A stretch of 64,000 nt of DNA from Burkholderia glumae LMG 2196 = ATCC 33617 (GTDB taxonomy: Bacteria; Pseudomonadota; Gammaproteobacteria; Burkholderiales; Burkholderiaceae), in NCBI RefSeq assembly GCF_000960995.1, contig NZ_CP009435.1, forward strand, positions 1,798,001-1,862,000. The letters run 5' to 3'. A program made the position numbers and the translations under genes. The notes below the pieces were generated by a model. That model saw only the letters and a program-made list of their open reading frames with translations. It searched no databases and was not told the DNA's origin. Below, in pieces: positions 25,057 to 33,417 of the stretch (within the stretch, counting starts at the first letter, position 1; each line of letters begins with the position of its first letter).

Positions 25057-26036
25057 CGCGGATCGTCGTGACGGGCGCGAGCGGCTTCGTGGGCCGGGCC
25101 ACCACGGCCGCGCTGGCCGCGCGCGGCGTGGAGGTGGTGGCACTGCTGCGGCGCCCAGACCGCACCATCGGGCAGGCAAGCGAATGGCTGCATCCGGCGG
25201 CCGATTTCGCGGGGCTCGGCGAACCGGCCAGGCCGTTTCCCGATGGCGTGGATGCCGTGATCCACGCGGCCGCCCGGGTGCATGTGATGCGCGAGGCGGC
25301 GAGCGAAGCGGCGGAGGCGGCGTTCGTGGCGACCAACGTGGCGGGCAGCCTGCGTGTCGCGCGCGCGGCGCGCGAGCGCGGCGCGCGGCGCTTCGTGTTC
25401 GTCAGCAGTATCAAGGCGGTGGCCGAGCGTGACCACGGCGAGCCGCTCGACGAGCGCACCCCGCCGGCTCCCGAGGACGCCTACGGCCGCTCGAAACTGC
25501 AGGCGGAACTCGCGCTGCGCGAATATGGCGCGAGCACCGGCATGGAGATCGTGATCGTGCGCCCGCCGCTCGTCTACGGGGCCGGCGTGCGCGCGAACTT
25601 CATGAGCATGATGCGGGCGGTCGCGCGCGGGCTGCCGCTGCCGCTCGGCGCGATCACGGCGCGGCGCAGCCTCGTGCATGTCGGGAATCTGGCCGATGCG
25701 CTGGCGCTCTGCGCGCTCGACGCGCGCGCGGCGGGTGCGGCGGGCGAGCGGTGCTTCCACGTGGCCGATGCCGGCTCGCTGACCGTCTCCGAACTGCTGC
25801 GCGCGATCGGCCGCCACCTCGGCCGGCCCGCGCGGCTGCTGCCGGTGCCGGTGCCGGTGTTGCGCGCGCTCGGGCGCGCGACGGGCAGGGGGGCGCAGAT
25901 CGACCGGCTCACGCAGAACCTGCGCGTGAGCCATGCCGCGCTCGCCGACGCGCTCGACTGGCAACCGCCCATCTCGACCGACGAGGGGCTGGCTGCCACC
26001 GCCCGGTGGTACCGATCAACGACGAAGCACGAGTAA
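25053..26036 (+). CDS. wbiG: NAD-dependent epimerase/dehydratase, WbiG-like
   Basis: A 327-residue extended short-chain dehydrogenase. It opens with TRIVVTGASGFVGRATT, has the FVSSIKAVAE segment and the catalytic Y-x3-K in AYGRSKLQAE. The start is a GTG at 25053 overlapping the previous stop; the frame is open upstream but inside the previous gene. The trio epimerase, WecA-like transferase and WbpM-like dehydratase matches wbiG-wbiH-wbiI of Burkholderia O-antigen loci and wbpV-wbpL-wbpM of Pseudomonas. The likely role is making a UDP-N-acetylated sugar precursor such as UDP-QuiNAc or UDP-FucNAc. Confidence 0.85.
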   Translation: MTRIVVTGASGFVGRATTAALAARGVEVVALLRRPDRTIGQASEWLHPAADFAGLGEPARPFPDGVDAVIHAAARVHVMREAASEAAEAAFVATNVAGSLRVARAARERGARRFVFVSSIKAVAERDHGEPLDERTPPAPEDAYGRSKLQAELALREYGASTGMEIVIVRPPLVYGAGVRANFMSMMRAVARGLPLPLGAITARRSLVHVGNLADALALCALDARAAGAAGERCFHVADAGSLTVSELLRAIGRHLGRPARLLPVPVPVLRALGRATGRGAQIDRLTQNLRVSHAALADALDWQPPISTDEGLAATARWYRSTTKHE

Positions 26037-26046
26037 AATTCAGATC

Positions 26047-27090
26047 ATGCTTACCACCGCTTTTCCCCACTGGAGCGATGCGTTGCGCGTGCTCGCCATC
26101 GCGGGCGTCGGCAGCACGCTGATCTTGCGTGTGCTGCTGGGCACGGGGCTTGCGTGGCGCCTCGCGACCGACGTGCCGAACGCGCGCTCGCTGCACCTGC
26201 GGCCGATTCCGCGTGTGGGTGGCTGGGGCGTGGTCCCCGTCGCGACGCTGCTGATCGTGTTCGCGGCGCCGGATCTGGCCTGGGCCGCGTGGCTGGCGCT
26301 GGCGCTGGCCGCCATGTCCCAGATCGACGATCGGCGCGGCCTGTCGGCGCGCGTGCGGTTCGGCGGTCACATCGCGGCCGTGGCCGCGCTGCTGGCGGCC
26401 TACCCTGCGGACCTGCCACTCTGGGCGCTGCCCGCGGTCGCGCTCGTACTGCTGTGGCTCGTCAATCTCTATAATTTCATGGACGGCGCCGATGGCCTGG
26501 CGGGCGGCATGGCGGTGTTCGGTTTCGGCGCAATGGCGGTCGCGGCATATCGTGCGGCGGCGGCGGGTGCCGCCTTCGCGCCGTCGGTCGGGCTTGCCGC
26601 CGCCGCGGTGGCCGGCGCGGCGGCCGGCTTCCTGTTGCTCAATTTCCATCCCGCGAAGCTGTTCCTCGGCGATGCCGGCTCGATTCCCCTCGGCTTCCTG
26701 GCGGGCGCGCTCAGTTATTGGGGATGGACCCATGGGGTGTGGTCGGCCGCGTTTCCCGCGATCGTATTTGCTCCCTTTATTTTTGACGCGTCCCTCACGT
26801 TGTCGAAACGTCTGTTGCGGGGAGAGAAGTTTTGGCAGGCGCATCGTGAGCATTACTATCAGCGGGTCGTCATGATGGGTACCGGGCACGCGCGCATGGC
26901 GCTGTGCGCCTACCTGCTGATGGGTGTCGGGGCGCTCGTCGGCGTGGCCGCCGGCACCGGCCCCGGGTACCGGTCCTGGGTGGTCGCGGCGCTCTGGTAT
27001 CTCGTGCTCGGCGCGCTGGCGCTGGCGATTGACGCGCGGTGGCGACGCTATCAGGCGGCGCTGTCATCTACTCGAGGTATGCGCCCATGA
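26047..27090 (+). CDS. wbiH: WecA/WbpL-type undecaprenyl-phosphate sugar-1-phosphate transferase, WbiH-like
   Basis: A 347-residue polytopic protein of the MraY/WecA family that loads the first sugar phosphate onto undecaprenyl phosphate. Family motifs are visible: SQIDDRRGL (cytoplasmic Asp-Asp loop), LYNFMDGADGLAGG and the LFLGDAGSIPLGF segment. About ten hydrophobic helices are apparent. It starts at the ATG at 26047, ten bases after wbiG. As the priming enzyme it would use the sugar made by the flanking genes. Its last four bases overlap wbiI. Confidence 0.88.
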   Translation: MLTTAFPHWSDALRVLAIAGVGSTLILRVLLGTGLAWRLATDVPNARSLHLRPIPRVGGWGVVPVATLLIVFAAPDLAWAAWLALALAAMSQIDDRRGLSARVRFGGHIAAVAALLAAYPADLPLWALPAVALVLLWLVNLYNFMDGADGLAGGMAVFGFGAMAVAAYRAAAAGAAFAPSVGLAAAAVAGAAAGFLLLNFHPAKLFLGDAGSIPLGFLAGALSYWGWTHGVWSAAFPAIVFAPFIFDASLTLSKRLLRGEKFWQAHREHYYQRVVMMGTGHARMALCAYLLMGVGALVGVAAGTGPGYRSWVVAALWYLVLGALALAIDARWRRYQAALSSTRGMRP

Positions 27091-28970
27091 TTCGACCCAA
27101 AGCATCCTGGCTCTCGTTCGGCGCGTTCCTGTTCGACGTGCTGGCCGTGGCGGCCGCCTGGCTTGTCAGCTATCTGGTCCGTTTCAACGGCGAGATCCCC
27201 CCTGAGTTTTTCCACGGCGGCGTGACCGCACTCGCCTGGGTGCTGCCCGTCTACGCCGTGCTGTTCCGCGCCCTCGGCCTCTATCGCGGGCTGTGGGTAT
27301 TCGCGAGCCTGCCCGACCTGCTGCGGATCTCGAAGGCCGTGATGGGCGGCGGCGGCATCGTGATGGCCTGCGCCGTGATGTTCCAGCCGGCACCCATCAT
27401 TCCGCGCTCGGTGCTGCTGCTCTCGCCGATGCTGCTGTTCCTCGTGATGGGCGGCGCGCGCGCGCTGTACCGTGCGATCAAGGAGTTCTATCGCTACGGC
27501 GGCCTCGTCGGCCAGGGCAAGCCGGTGCTGGTGCTCGGCGCGGGCGGCGCCGGCGCGAGCCTCGCGCGCGAGCTGTCGCGCTCGGGCGAATGGCGGCTGG
27601 TGGGCCTGCTCGACGACGAGCCGGCCAAGCGCGGCCGCGAGGTGTACGGCTACAAGGTGCTCGGGCCGATTTCCGAACTGCCGCGCTGGGCCGAGGCGAC
27701 GAAGGCCGAGCACGTGATCATCGCGATGCCGTCGGCCTCGGTGGAGGTGCAGCGCCGCGTCGCCACGTTGTGCGTGCGGGCGGGCGTGAAGGCGATGGTC
27801 CTGCCGTCGTTGACCGGGCTGATGCCCGGGCAGGGCTTCCTGTCCCAGGTGCGGAGCATCAACCTCGAGGACCTGCTCGGCCGCGACGAGGTGACGATCG
27901 ACACGGCCCACGTCGACGCCCTGCTGCACGATCGCGTGGTGATGGTGACGGGCGCGGGCGGCTCGATCGGCTCCGAGCTGTGCCGCCAGATCCTGCGCTT
28001 CTCGCCCGCGCAGCTGATCGCGTTCGACCTGTCCGAATTCGCGATCTACCGGCTCACCGAGGACCTGCGCGAGCGCTTCGGCGACAGCCGCGTGGTGCCG
28101 ATCATCGGCGACGCCAAGGATTCGCTGCTGCTCGAGCACGTGATGTCGAGCTACGCGCCGCACATCGTGTTCCATGCGGCCGCCTACAAGCACGTGCCGC
28201 TGATGGAGGAGCTCAACGCCTGGCAGGCGCTGCGCAACAACGTGCTCGGCACCTACCGCGTGGCGCGCGCGGCGATCCGCCATGGCGTGCGCCACTTCGT
28301 GCTGATCTCCACCGACAAGGCCGTCAATCCGACCAACGTGATGGGGGCCAGCAAGCGGCTCGCCGAGATGGCCTGCCAGGCGCTGCAGCAGACCAGCCCG
28401 AACACGCAGTTCGAGACGGTGCGCTTCGGCAACGTGCTCGGCAGCGCCGGCAGCGTGATCCCGAAGTTCCAGCAGCAGATCGCCAAGGGCGGCCCGGTGA
28501 CGGTCACGCACCCCGAGATCACGCGCTTCTTCATGACGATTCCCGAGGCCTCGCAACTCGTGCTGCAGGCCTCGAGCATGGGGCAGGGCGGCGAGATCTT
28601 CATCCTCGACATGGGCGAGCCGGTGCGCATCGTCGATCTGGCGCGCGACCTGATCCGCCTCTACGGCTTCGACGAACAGCAGATCCGCATCGAGTTCACG
28701 GGCCTGCGGCCCGGCGAGAAGCTCTACGAGGAACTGCTCGCCGACGACGAGACCACCACCCGCACGCCGCATCCGAAGCTGCGCACCGCGAAGGCGCGCG
28801 AGGTGCCCGACCACCTGCTCGACGAATTGCTGCCTTGGCTCATGCAGCATCGCGTGCTCGGCGACGACGAGGTGCGCCGCGACCTGCGCCGCTGGGTGCC
28901 CGAGTATCAGCCGGCCTGCGCGCCGACCTTGCAGAGCATCGCCGGCGGCGGCGCGCAGCAGGCCGGCTGA
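27087..28970 (+). CDS. wbiI: UDP-sugar 4,6-dehydratase, WbpM/WbiI/CapD-like membrane protein
   Basis: A 627-residue membrane-anchored nucleotide-sugar dehydratase. Four hydrophobic segments occupy roughly residues 10-130. A first Rossmann fold starts at LVLGAGGAGASLAREL and the catalytic one at VTGAGGSIGSELCRQI (about residue 284). In place of Tyr-x3-Lys it has M-G-A-S-K (Met419, Lys423), the change typical of WbpM-type C6-dehydratases that act on UDP-GlcNAc. The ATG at 27087 overlaps the wbiH stop (ATGA) and is preferred over an upstream start at 27039. It is the last gene of the plus-strand polysaccharide operon and is followed by a strong terminator. Confidence 0.92.
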   Translation: MIRPKASWLSFGAFLFDVLAVAAAWLVSYLVRFNGEIPPEFFHGGVTALAWVLPVYAVLFRALGLYRGLWVFASLPDLLRISKAVMGGGGIVMACAVMFQPAPIIPRSVLLLSPMLLFLVMGGARALYRAIKEFYRYGGLVGQGKPVLVLGAGGAGASLARELSRSGEWRLVGLLDDEPAKRGREVYGYKVLGPISELPRWAEATKAEHVIIAMPSASVEVQRRVATLCVRAGVKAMVLPSLTGLMPGQGFLSQVRSINLEDLLGRDEVTIDTAHVDALLHDRVVMVTGAGGSIGSELCRQILRFSPAQLIAFDLSEFAIYRLTEDLRERFGDSRVVPIIGDAKDSLLLEHVMSSYAPHIVFHAAAYKHVPLMEELNAWQALRNNVLGTYRVARAAIRHGVRHFVLISTDKAVNPTNVMGASKRLAEMACQALQQTSPNTQFETVRFGNVLGSAGSVIPKFQQQIAKGGPVTVTHPEITRFFMTIPEASQLVLQASSMGQGGEIFILDMGEPVRIVDLARDLIRLYGFDEQQIRIEFTGLRPGEKLYEELLADDETTTRTPHPKLRTAKAREVPDHLLDELLPWLMQHRVLGDDEVRRDLRRWVPEYQPACAPTLQSIAGGGAQQAG

Positions 28971-29010
28971 CAGGTCCGGCCCGTATGTGAGGGGGCGGCG
29001 GCAAAGCGAA

Positions 29011-29035
29011 AGGCGCTCGAACGAGCGCCTTTTTT
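29011..29035 (+). terminator. Intrinsic terminator after wbiI
   Basis: A perfect 9-bp stem, AGGCGCTCG (29011-29019) and CGAGCGCCT (29022-29030), with a 2-base loop, is followed by five further T residues (29031-29035). It lies 40 bases after the wbiI stop and before the convergent WecA-like gene ending at 29075. On the minus strand the stem is followed only by interrupted T, so termination is mainly rightward. Confidence 0.9.
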
Positions 29036-29074
29036 CATGGTGAAGCCGGCGCCGCGCGGCACGCCGCCCGCGCC

Positions 29075-30187
29075 TCAGTGAGGATGCCGCGCGCGCTGCT
29101 TGCGCACCACCAGCCAGCGCGGCGCGCGAAAGCGCACGATGCTGACGTAGAGCCATACGTAGGTGAAGACGAACACCAGCACGAACGCGAACAGGTGCAC
29201 CGTATGCCGCCAGAACAGCGTGGCCGGAATCACGGCCACGAGGCAGAGCAGCCACAGATAGGGCGAGGTCAGCGAATTGCGGCGCGTCAGGTCGTGCGCG
29301 GTGCGCGCGCCGACGGCCCAGCGCATCAGCCGCTTGTAGACGAGCATGTGCAGGTGGACGCCGTCGGGGATGCCGGGCGAGATGCCGCGCACGAACTTCT
29401 TCCGGTAGATCGAGAAGCAGGTTTCGAAGATCGGGTACATGAACAGCAGCACCGGATACCAGGCCGACACTTCACGGTGCTGCATCACGAGCAGGATCGA
29501 CAGCTCGCCGAGCATGAAGCCGATGAAGTAGGCGCCGCCGTCGCCGAGGAAGATCAGCCCGGCCGGGAAGTTCCAGATGAAGAAGCCCATGATCGCGCCC
29601 ATCATCACGAGCGAGGCCGACAGCACGATGGGGTCGGACACCTGGAAGGCGACATAGGCGAGCGAGGCGAACATCATGAACGCGACCATCGATGCCAGGC
29701 CGTTGAAGCCGTCGATGATGTTGACGGCGTTGGCGAGCGCGGCCACGGCCAGCACCGTGACCACGGCCGAGATCGCCGTGTAGCCGAGCAGGAAATCGAG
29801 CGGCGGCACGCTGATGCGCGTGATCGCCACGCCGACCAGCACGAACGCGACCGCCGCGGCGGCCATGGTGCAGATCAGGCGCGCGCGCGGCGAGACCCGC
29901 TTCGTCAGATCCTCGGCGAGCCCCGAGGCGAACGCGGGCACGCCGCAGGCGGCGAGCCCCGCGATGCTGCCGGCCACCGTCGGGTAGCGCAGCGCGAGCG
30001 GCACGCAGCCGGCCAGCAGGCCCGCGACGATGCCGAGGCCGCCGACGCGCGGCACCGGACGGGCATGGAATTTCTGCACCCCTGCCAGGTCGCCGTCGAT
30101 CGAGAATTTCTCGTGCAGATGCGCATAGCGGATGATGAGCAGCGTGACGGACAGGGAGGCGAGGAACGCGACGGCGAAGCTGAGCAT
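29075..30187 (-). CDS. Second MraY/WecA-family glycosyl-1-phosphate transferase
   Basis: A 370-residue polytopic protein with about eleven hydrophobic helices. Conserved cytoplasmic motifs of the family are present: FHARPVPRVGGLGI, SGLAEDLTKRVSPRARL (Glu-Asp instead of the usual Asp-Asp), NIIDGFNGLASM, FLGDGGAYFIGF and the histidine-rich PDGVHLHML loop. It would transfer a hexosamine 1-phosphate to undecaprenyl phosphate. Together with the WbiH-like protein this makes two candidate priming enzymes in one locus. It follows galE across 196 bases on the same strand, last in its unit. Confidence 0.88.
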   Translation of the reverse strand: MLSFAVAFLASLSVTLLIIRYAHLHEKFSIDGDLAGVQKFHARPVPRVGGLGIVAGLLAGCVPLALRYPTVAGSIAGLAACGVPAFASGLAEDLTKRVSPRARLICTMAAAAVAFVLVGVAITRISVPPLDFLLGYTAISAVVTVLAVAALANAVNIIDGFNGLASMVAFMMFASLAYVAFQVSDPIVLSASLVMMGAIMGFFIWNFPAGLIFLGDGGAYFIGFMLGELSILLVMQHREVSAWYPVLLFMYPIFETCFSIYRKKFVRGISPGIPDGVHLHMLVYKRLMRWAVGARTAHDLTRRNSLTSPYLWLLCLVAVIPATLFWRHTVHLFAFVLVFVFTYVWLYVSIVRFRAPRWLVVRKQRARHPH

Positions 30188-30383
30188 GGACGAGCCGAAG
30201 GGCGAGCAGGGCCGGCGTCGAGCCGGAAACGGGGACAGCGGATTATACAGGACGCCCTGTTGGCCCCGAAAGCGCCTTTCCCTTGTGCGTCAAGGGATTG
30301 CGCGGGATCCGCGGCCGGGCCGGCACGCGGGCGGCGCGGCCGAGCCCGGGCGGGCTGGCCGTGCCGCGTGCCGCCCGCGCAGC

Positions 30384-31406
30384 TCAGGCGAAGCCGCGCG
30401 GATTCTTCTCCTGCCAGCGCCAGTGGTCGGTGCACATGCGCTCGATGCCGTACTCGGCGCGCCAGCCGATCAGCTCGGCCGCGCGGGCCGGGTCCGCGTA
30501 GCACTCGGCGACGTCGCCGGGCCGGCGCGCGACGATTTCGTAGGGCACCTTGCGCCCGCTCGCGGCCTCGAACGCGCGCACGATGTCGAGCACGCTGTAG
30601 CCGCGCCCGGTGCCGAGGTTCACCGTGAAGCTGGCGTCGCGCTGGCGCAGCGCGTCGAGCGCGGCGAGGTGGCCGCGCGCCAGGTCGACCACGTGGATGT
30701 AGTCGCGCACGCCGGTGCCGTCGGGCGTCGGGTAGTCGTTGCCGAATACGCGCAGGCGTTCGAGCTTGCCCACCGCGACCTGCGCGACATAGGGCATCAG
30801 GTTGTTCGGCAGGCCGGCCGGGTCCTCGCCGATCAGGCCGCTCTCGTGCGCGCCCACCGGGTTGAAGTAGCGCAGCGTCGCGATCCGCCACGACGGGTCG
30901 GAGATCTCGAGGTCGCGCAGGATCTGCTCGGCCATCAGCTTGGTCTGGCCGTAGGGGTTGGTGGCTGAGAGCGGAAACGATTCGTCGATCGGCGAGCGCT
31001 CGGGCACGCCGTAGACGGTCGCCGACGAGCTGAACACCATCTGCCTGACCTCGCGCGCGCGCATCACCGCGAGCAGCGAGAGCAGGCTGCCCAGGTTGTT
31101 GCGGTAATAGTCGATCGGCTTGGCCACCGACTCGCCCACCGCCTTGAGCGCCGCGAAGTGGATCGCCGCCGTGATCGGGTGGGCGTCGAACACCTTGTCG
31201 AGCGCGGCCTCGTCGCACGCGTCGAGCTCGTGGAACACGGGTGCGCGGCCCGCGATCTCGGCGATCCGGTCGACGGCCACGCGCTTGCTGTTGACCAGGT
31301 TGTCGACGATCACGACGTCGTAGCCGTGGCCGAGCAGTTCGACGGCCGTATGCGAGCCGATGAAGCCCGCACCGCCCGTCACGAGGATGGTGCCTTTGTC
31401 ACTCAT
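30384..31406 (-). CDS. galE: UDP-glucose 4-epimerase
   Basis: Interconverts UDP-glucose and UDP-galactose (some members also the N-acetyl forms). The 340-residue protein opens with the ILVTGGAGFIGSHTAVEL Rossmann motif and has VFSSSATVYG and NPYGQTKLMAEQ with the catalytic Tyr and Lys, plus the NLGTGRGYSVLD segment near the C-terminus. Length is standard. It starts at 31406, 12 bases after the upstream glycosyltransferase. Here it probably supplies galactose or an N-acetylhexosamine donor for polysaccharide or core synthesis. Confidence 0.95.
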   Translation of the reverse strand: MSDKGTILVTGGAGFIGSHTAVELLGHGYDVVIVDNLVNSKRVAVDRIAEIAGRAPVFHELDACDEAALDKVFDAHPITAAIHFAALKAVGESVAKPIDYYRNNLGSLLSLLAVMRAREVRQMVFSSSATVYGVPERSPIDESFPLSATNPYGQTKLMAEQILRDLEISDPSWRIATLRYFNPVGAHESGLIGEDPAGLPNNLMPYVAQVAVGKLERLRVFGNDYPTPDGTGVRDYIHVVDLARGHLAALDALRQRDASFTVNLGTGRGYSVLDIVRAFEAASGRKVPYEIVARRPGDVAECYADPARAAELIGWRAEYGIERMCTDHWRWQEKNPRGFA

Positions 31407-31418
31407 GCTTGCCCTCCT

Positions 31419-32555
31419 TCAGAGTGCCGTGCCTGTCAGTGCACGGATGGTTTCTCGATAGCGTTCGACGACGTTCGCCTCGTCGAACTCGCGCAACACT
31501 TTCTCGCGGCCGCGCCGGCCCATTGCGCGGCGCGCCTCGGCCGGCATCTCCAGCATCGCCGCCATCTTCTCGGCCAGGCTCGCGCTGTCGCGCGCGAGAC
31601 AGAGCAGGCCGGTCTCGCCGTCGGCCACCACGTCGCGGCAGCCCGGCACGTCGGTGGCGACGATCGGGCGGCACATCGCGGAGGCCTCCATCAGCGTGCG
31701 CGGCACGCCTTCGCGATACGACGGCAGCACCACGCAGTCGGCCGCCTCGATATGCGGACGCACGTCGTGCGCCTCGCCAAGATACTCGATCAGGCCGTCG
31801 CGCACCCATTCGTCGACGTAGCGCCGGGATACCGCGCTCGGATTGTCGACGCCCGCCGGCCCCAGCAGCGCGAAGCGCGCCTGCGGGTAGCGCGGGCGCA
31901 GCGCGCGTGCGGCGTCGACGAACTCGCGCACGCCCTTGTCCCACAGCAGCCGGCCGATCAGCACGAACCGGAAGGTCTCGCGCTCGGGCAGCGGGGTGGC
32001 CGCGAACTGCTCGATATCGACACCTTCGCCGTGCAGCAGCCGGGCGCGCTCCGGATGCACGAGCAGGCGCGACGCCTCGAAGGTCGCCAGGTCATCGCGG
32101 TTGAGGAACCACACCTCGCGCGGGAAGCGGAACGCGAACCGGTAGAGCCGCTTGGCGATCGAGGCCGCGCGGCTCTCGCGGATGAACACGTAGCCGAGTC
32201 CGGTGGTGACCGCCACCGACGGCACGCGCGCGAGCCAGGCCGCGATCGAGCCGTAGATGTTCGGCTTGATCGTGTAATGGAACACCAGTTGCGGGCGCAG
32301 CTCGCGGTAGTGGCGGCGCATCGCGGCCAGCATCCGCAGATCCTCGAGCGGATCGGTGCCCTTCGAGGCGACCGGCAACTCGATGTAGCGGCAGCCCATC
32401 GCGACGAGCGGCTCGACCGTGCGGTCGCGCGGCGCGAGCACCACGACCTCGGCGCCGCTGGCCACCAGCATGCGGATCAGGCCGTGGCGGTAGGTGTGGA
32501 TCGCCCAGGCGGTGTTGCAGACGAGGACGATGCGCAGCGCGGGAACAGGACTCAT
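31419..32555 (-). CDS. GT4 family glycosyltransferase
   Basis: A 378-residue GT-B transferase. The first half has RIVLVCNTAWAIHTYRHGL and HYTIKPNIYGS, found in transferases related to those adding FucNAc- or GalNAc-type residues. The second has FVLIGRLLWDKGVREFV and the E-x7-E region VLPSYREGVPRTLMEASAM. The frame is open to 32645, but the ATG at 32555 gives the conserved N-terminus MSPVPALRIVLV. It lies between a GT2 gene upstream and galE downstream. Confidence 0.88.
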   Translation of the reverse strand: MSPVPALRIVLVCNTAWAIHTYRHGLIRMLVASGAEVVVLAPRDRTVEPLVAMGCRYIELPVASKGTDPLEDLRMLAAMRRHYRELRPQLVFHYTIKPNIYGSIAAWLARVPSVAVTTGLGYVFIRESRAASIAKRLYRFAFRFPREVWFLNRDDLATFEASRLLVHPERARLLHGEGVDIEQFAATPLPERETFRFVLIGRLLWDKGVREFVDAARALRPRYPQARFALLGPAGVDNPSAVSRRYVDEWVRDGLIEYLGEAHDVRPHIEAADCVVLPSYREGVPRTLMEASAMCRPIVATDVPGCRDVVADGETGLLCLARDSASLAEKMAAMLEMPAEARRAMGRRGREKVLREFDEANVVERYRETIRALTGTAL

Positions 32556-32589
32556 GGGGCGATGGTGAAAGGGAAACGGAACCGGGGCG

Positions 32590-33417
32590 TCAGGCCGGCG
32601 GGCGCGGCGCGAACGAGCGGCGCTTGAGCCGGTGCAGCAGCGCATACGGCGTGACGAGATGCAGCAGGTATTTCGCCAGGCCGCCCCAGTCGCAGGGGTT
32701 GCCGACGTCGAAATGGCGCAGCACCAGCGCGAGCGTGGAGCGGATCTGGCGGCGCCGCTTCGTGGCGCTGATGCCGCCTTCGTTCAGTTCGTAATATAGG
32801 CCGAGTTCGGGCAGGTTCGCGCAATCGTAGCGTTCCATTAAGCGCAAAAAAATGTCCAGATCCTCGGCGGCCGGATATTTGATCCGATAGTTGCCGACCT
32901 CCACGACCCGGGCGATATCGAGCATCACCGACGGATGCACGAGCGGCGAGCGCAGGAAGCGCGTGCGGCGCAGCCGCGCCGGATCGGCGGGCGGCGTCAG
33001 CATGAAAAGCGGCCGGCCGTCGCGCGCCACCACCTGAGCCCAGGTGCCGACACAGGCCACGCGCGGGTGCGCGGCCAGGAACGCGCGTTGCTTCACGAGC
33101 CGGTTCGGCACGGCCAGATCGCCGGCATCGAGCCGCGCGGCATAGCGAAAGCCGCGAGCCGCGAGCGCGTCGATGCCGGCTGCGAGCGCGCGCTCGATGC
33201 CGCCGTTGCGCGGCATGCGCAGCACCTCCACGGTCAGGCCGTCGCGCGCGCGCGGCGCGATCGGCGGCGTGCTGCCGTCGTCCACCACCAGCACCTGCAC
33301 ATGGGCCGGCTCATCGAGCGAGTCGAGCGTGCGTTCGAGGTCGTGGTGGCCGTTGTAGGCGGGGATCAGCACCGCGACGTCGTCGAGCGTGCCGGCGCAG
33401 GCGGGGGAGGGCGTCAT
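32590..33417 (-). CDS. GT2 family glycosyltransferase
   Basis: A 275-residue GT-A transferase. The N-terminus reads DDVAVLIPAYNGHHDLERTL, then VLVVDDGSTPPI and the donor-binding RLDAGDLAVPNRLVKQ; PAAEDLDIFLRLMERY is the acceptor-side block. The ATG at 33417 overlaps the stop of the flippase gene (ATGA), indicating coupling. A much longer open frame extends upstream but lies antiparallel-free inside the flippase gene in another frame and is not coding. Confidence 0.86.
   Translation of the reverse strand: MTPSPACAGTLDDVAVLIPAYNGHHDLERTLDSLDEPAHVQVLVVDDGSTPPIAPRARDGLTVEVLRMPRNGGIERALAAGIDALAARGFRYAARLDAGDLAVPNRLVKQRAFLAAHPRVACVGTWAQVVARDGRPLFMLTPPADPARLRRTRFLRSPLVHPSVMLDIARVVEVGNYRIKYPAAEDLDIFLRLMERYDCANLPELGLYYELNEGGISATKRRRQIRSTLALVLRHFDVGNPCDWGGLAKYLLHLVTPYALLHRLKRRSFAPRPPA

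Noticed and set aside
29078..30628. 516-codon plus-strand frame opposite the WecA-like gene
   Set aside because: Extremely rich in His, Arg, Glu and Asp without any fold signature, opposite a clear polytopic membrane enzyme.
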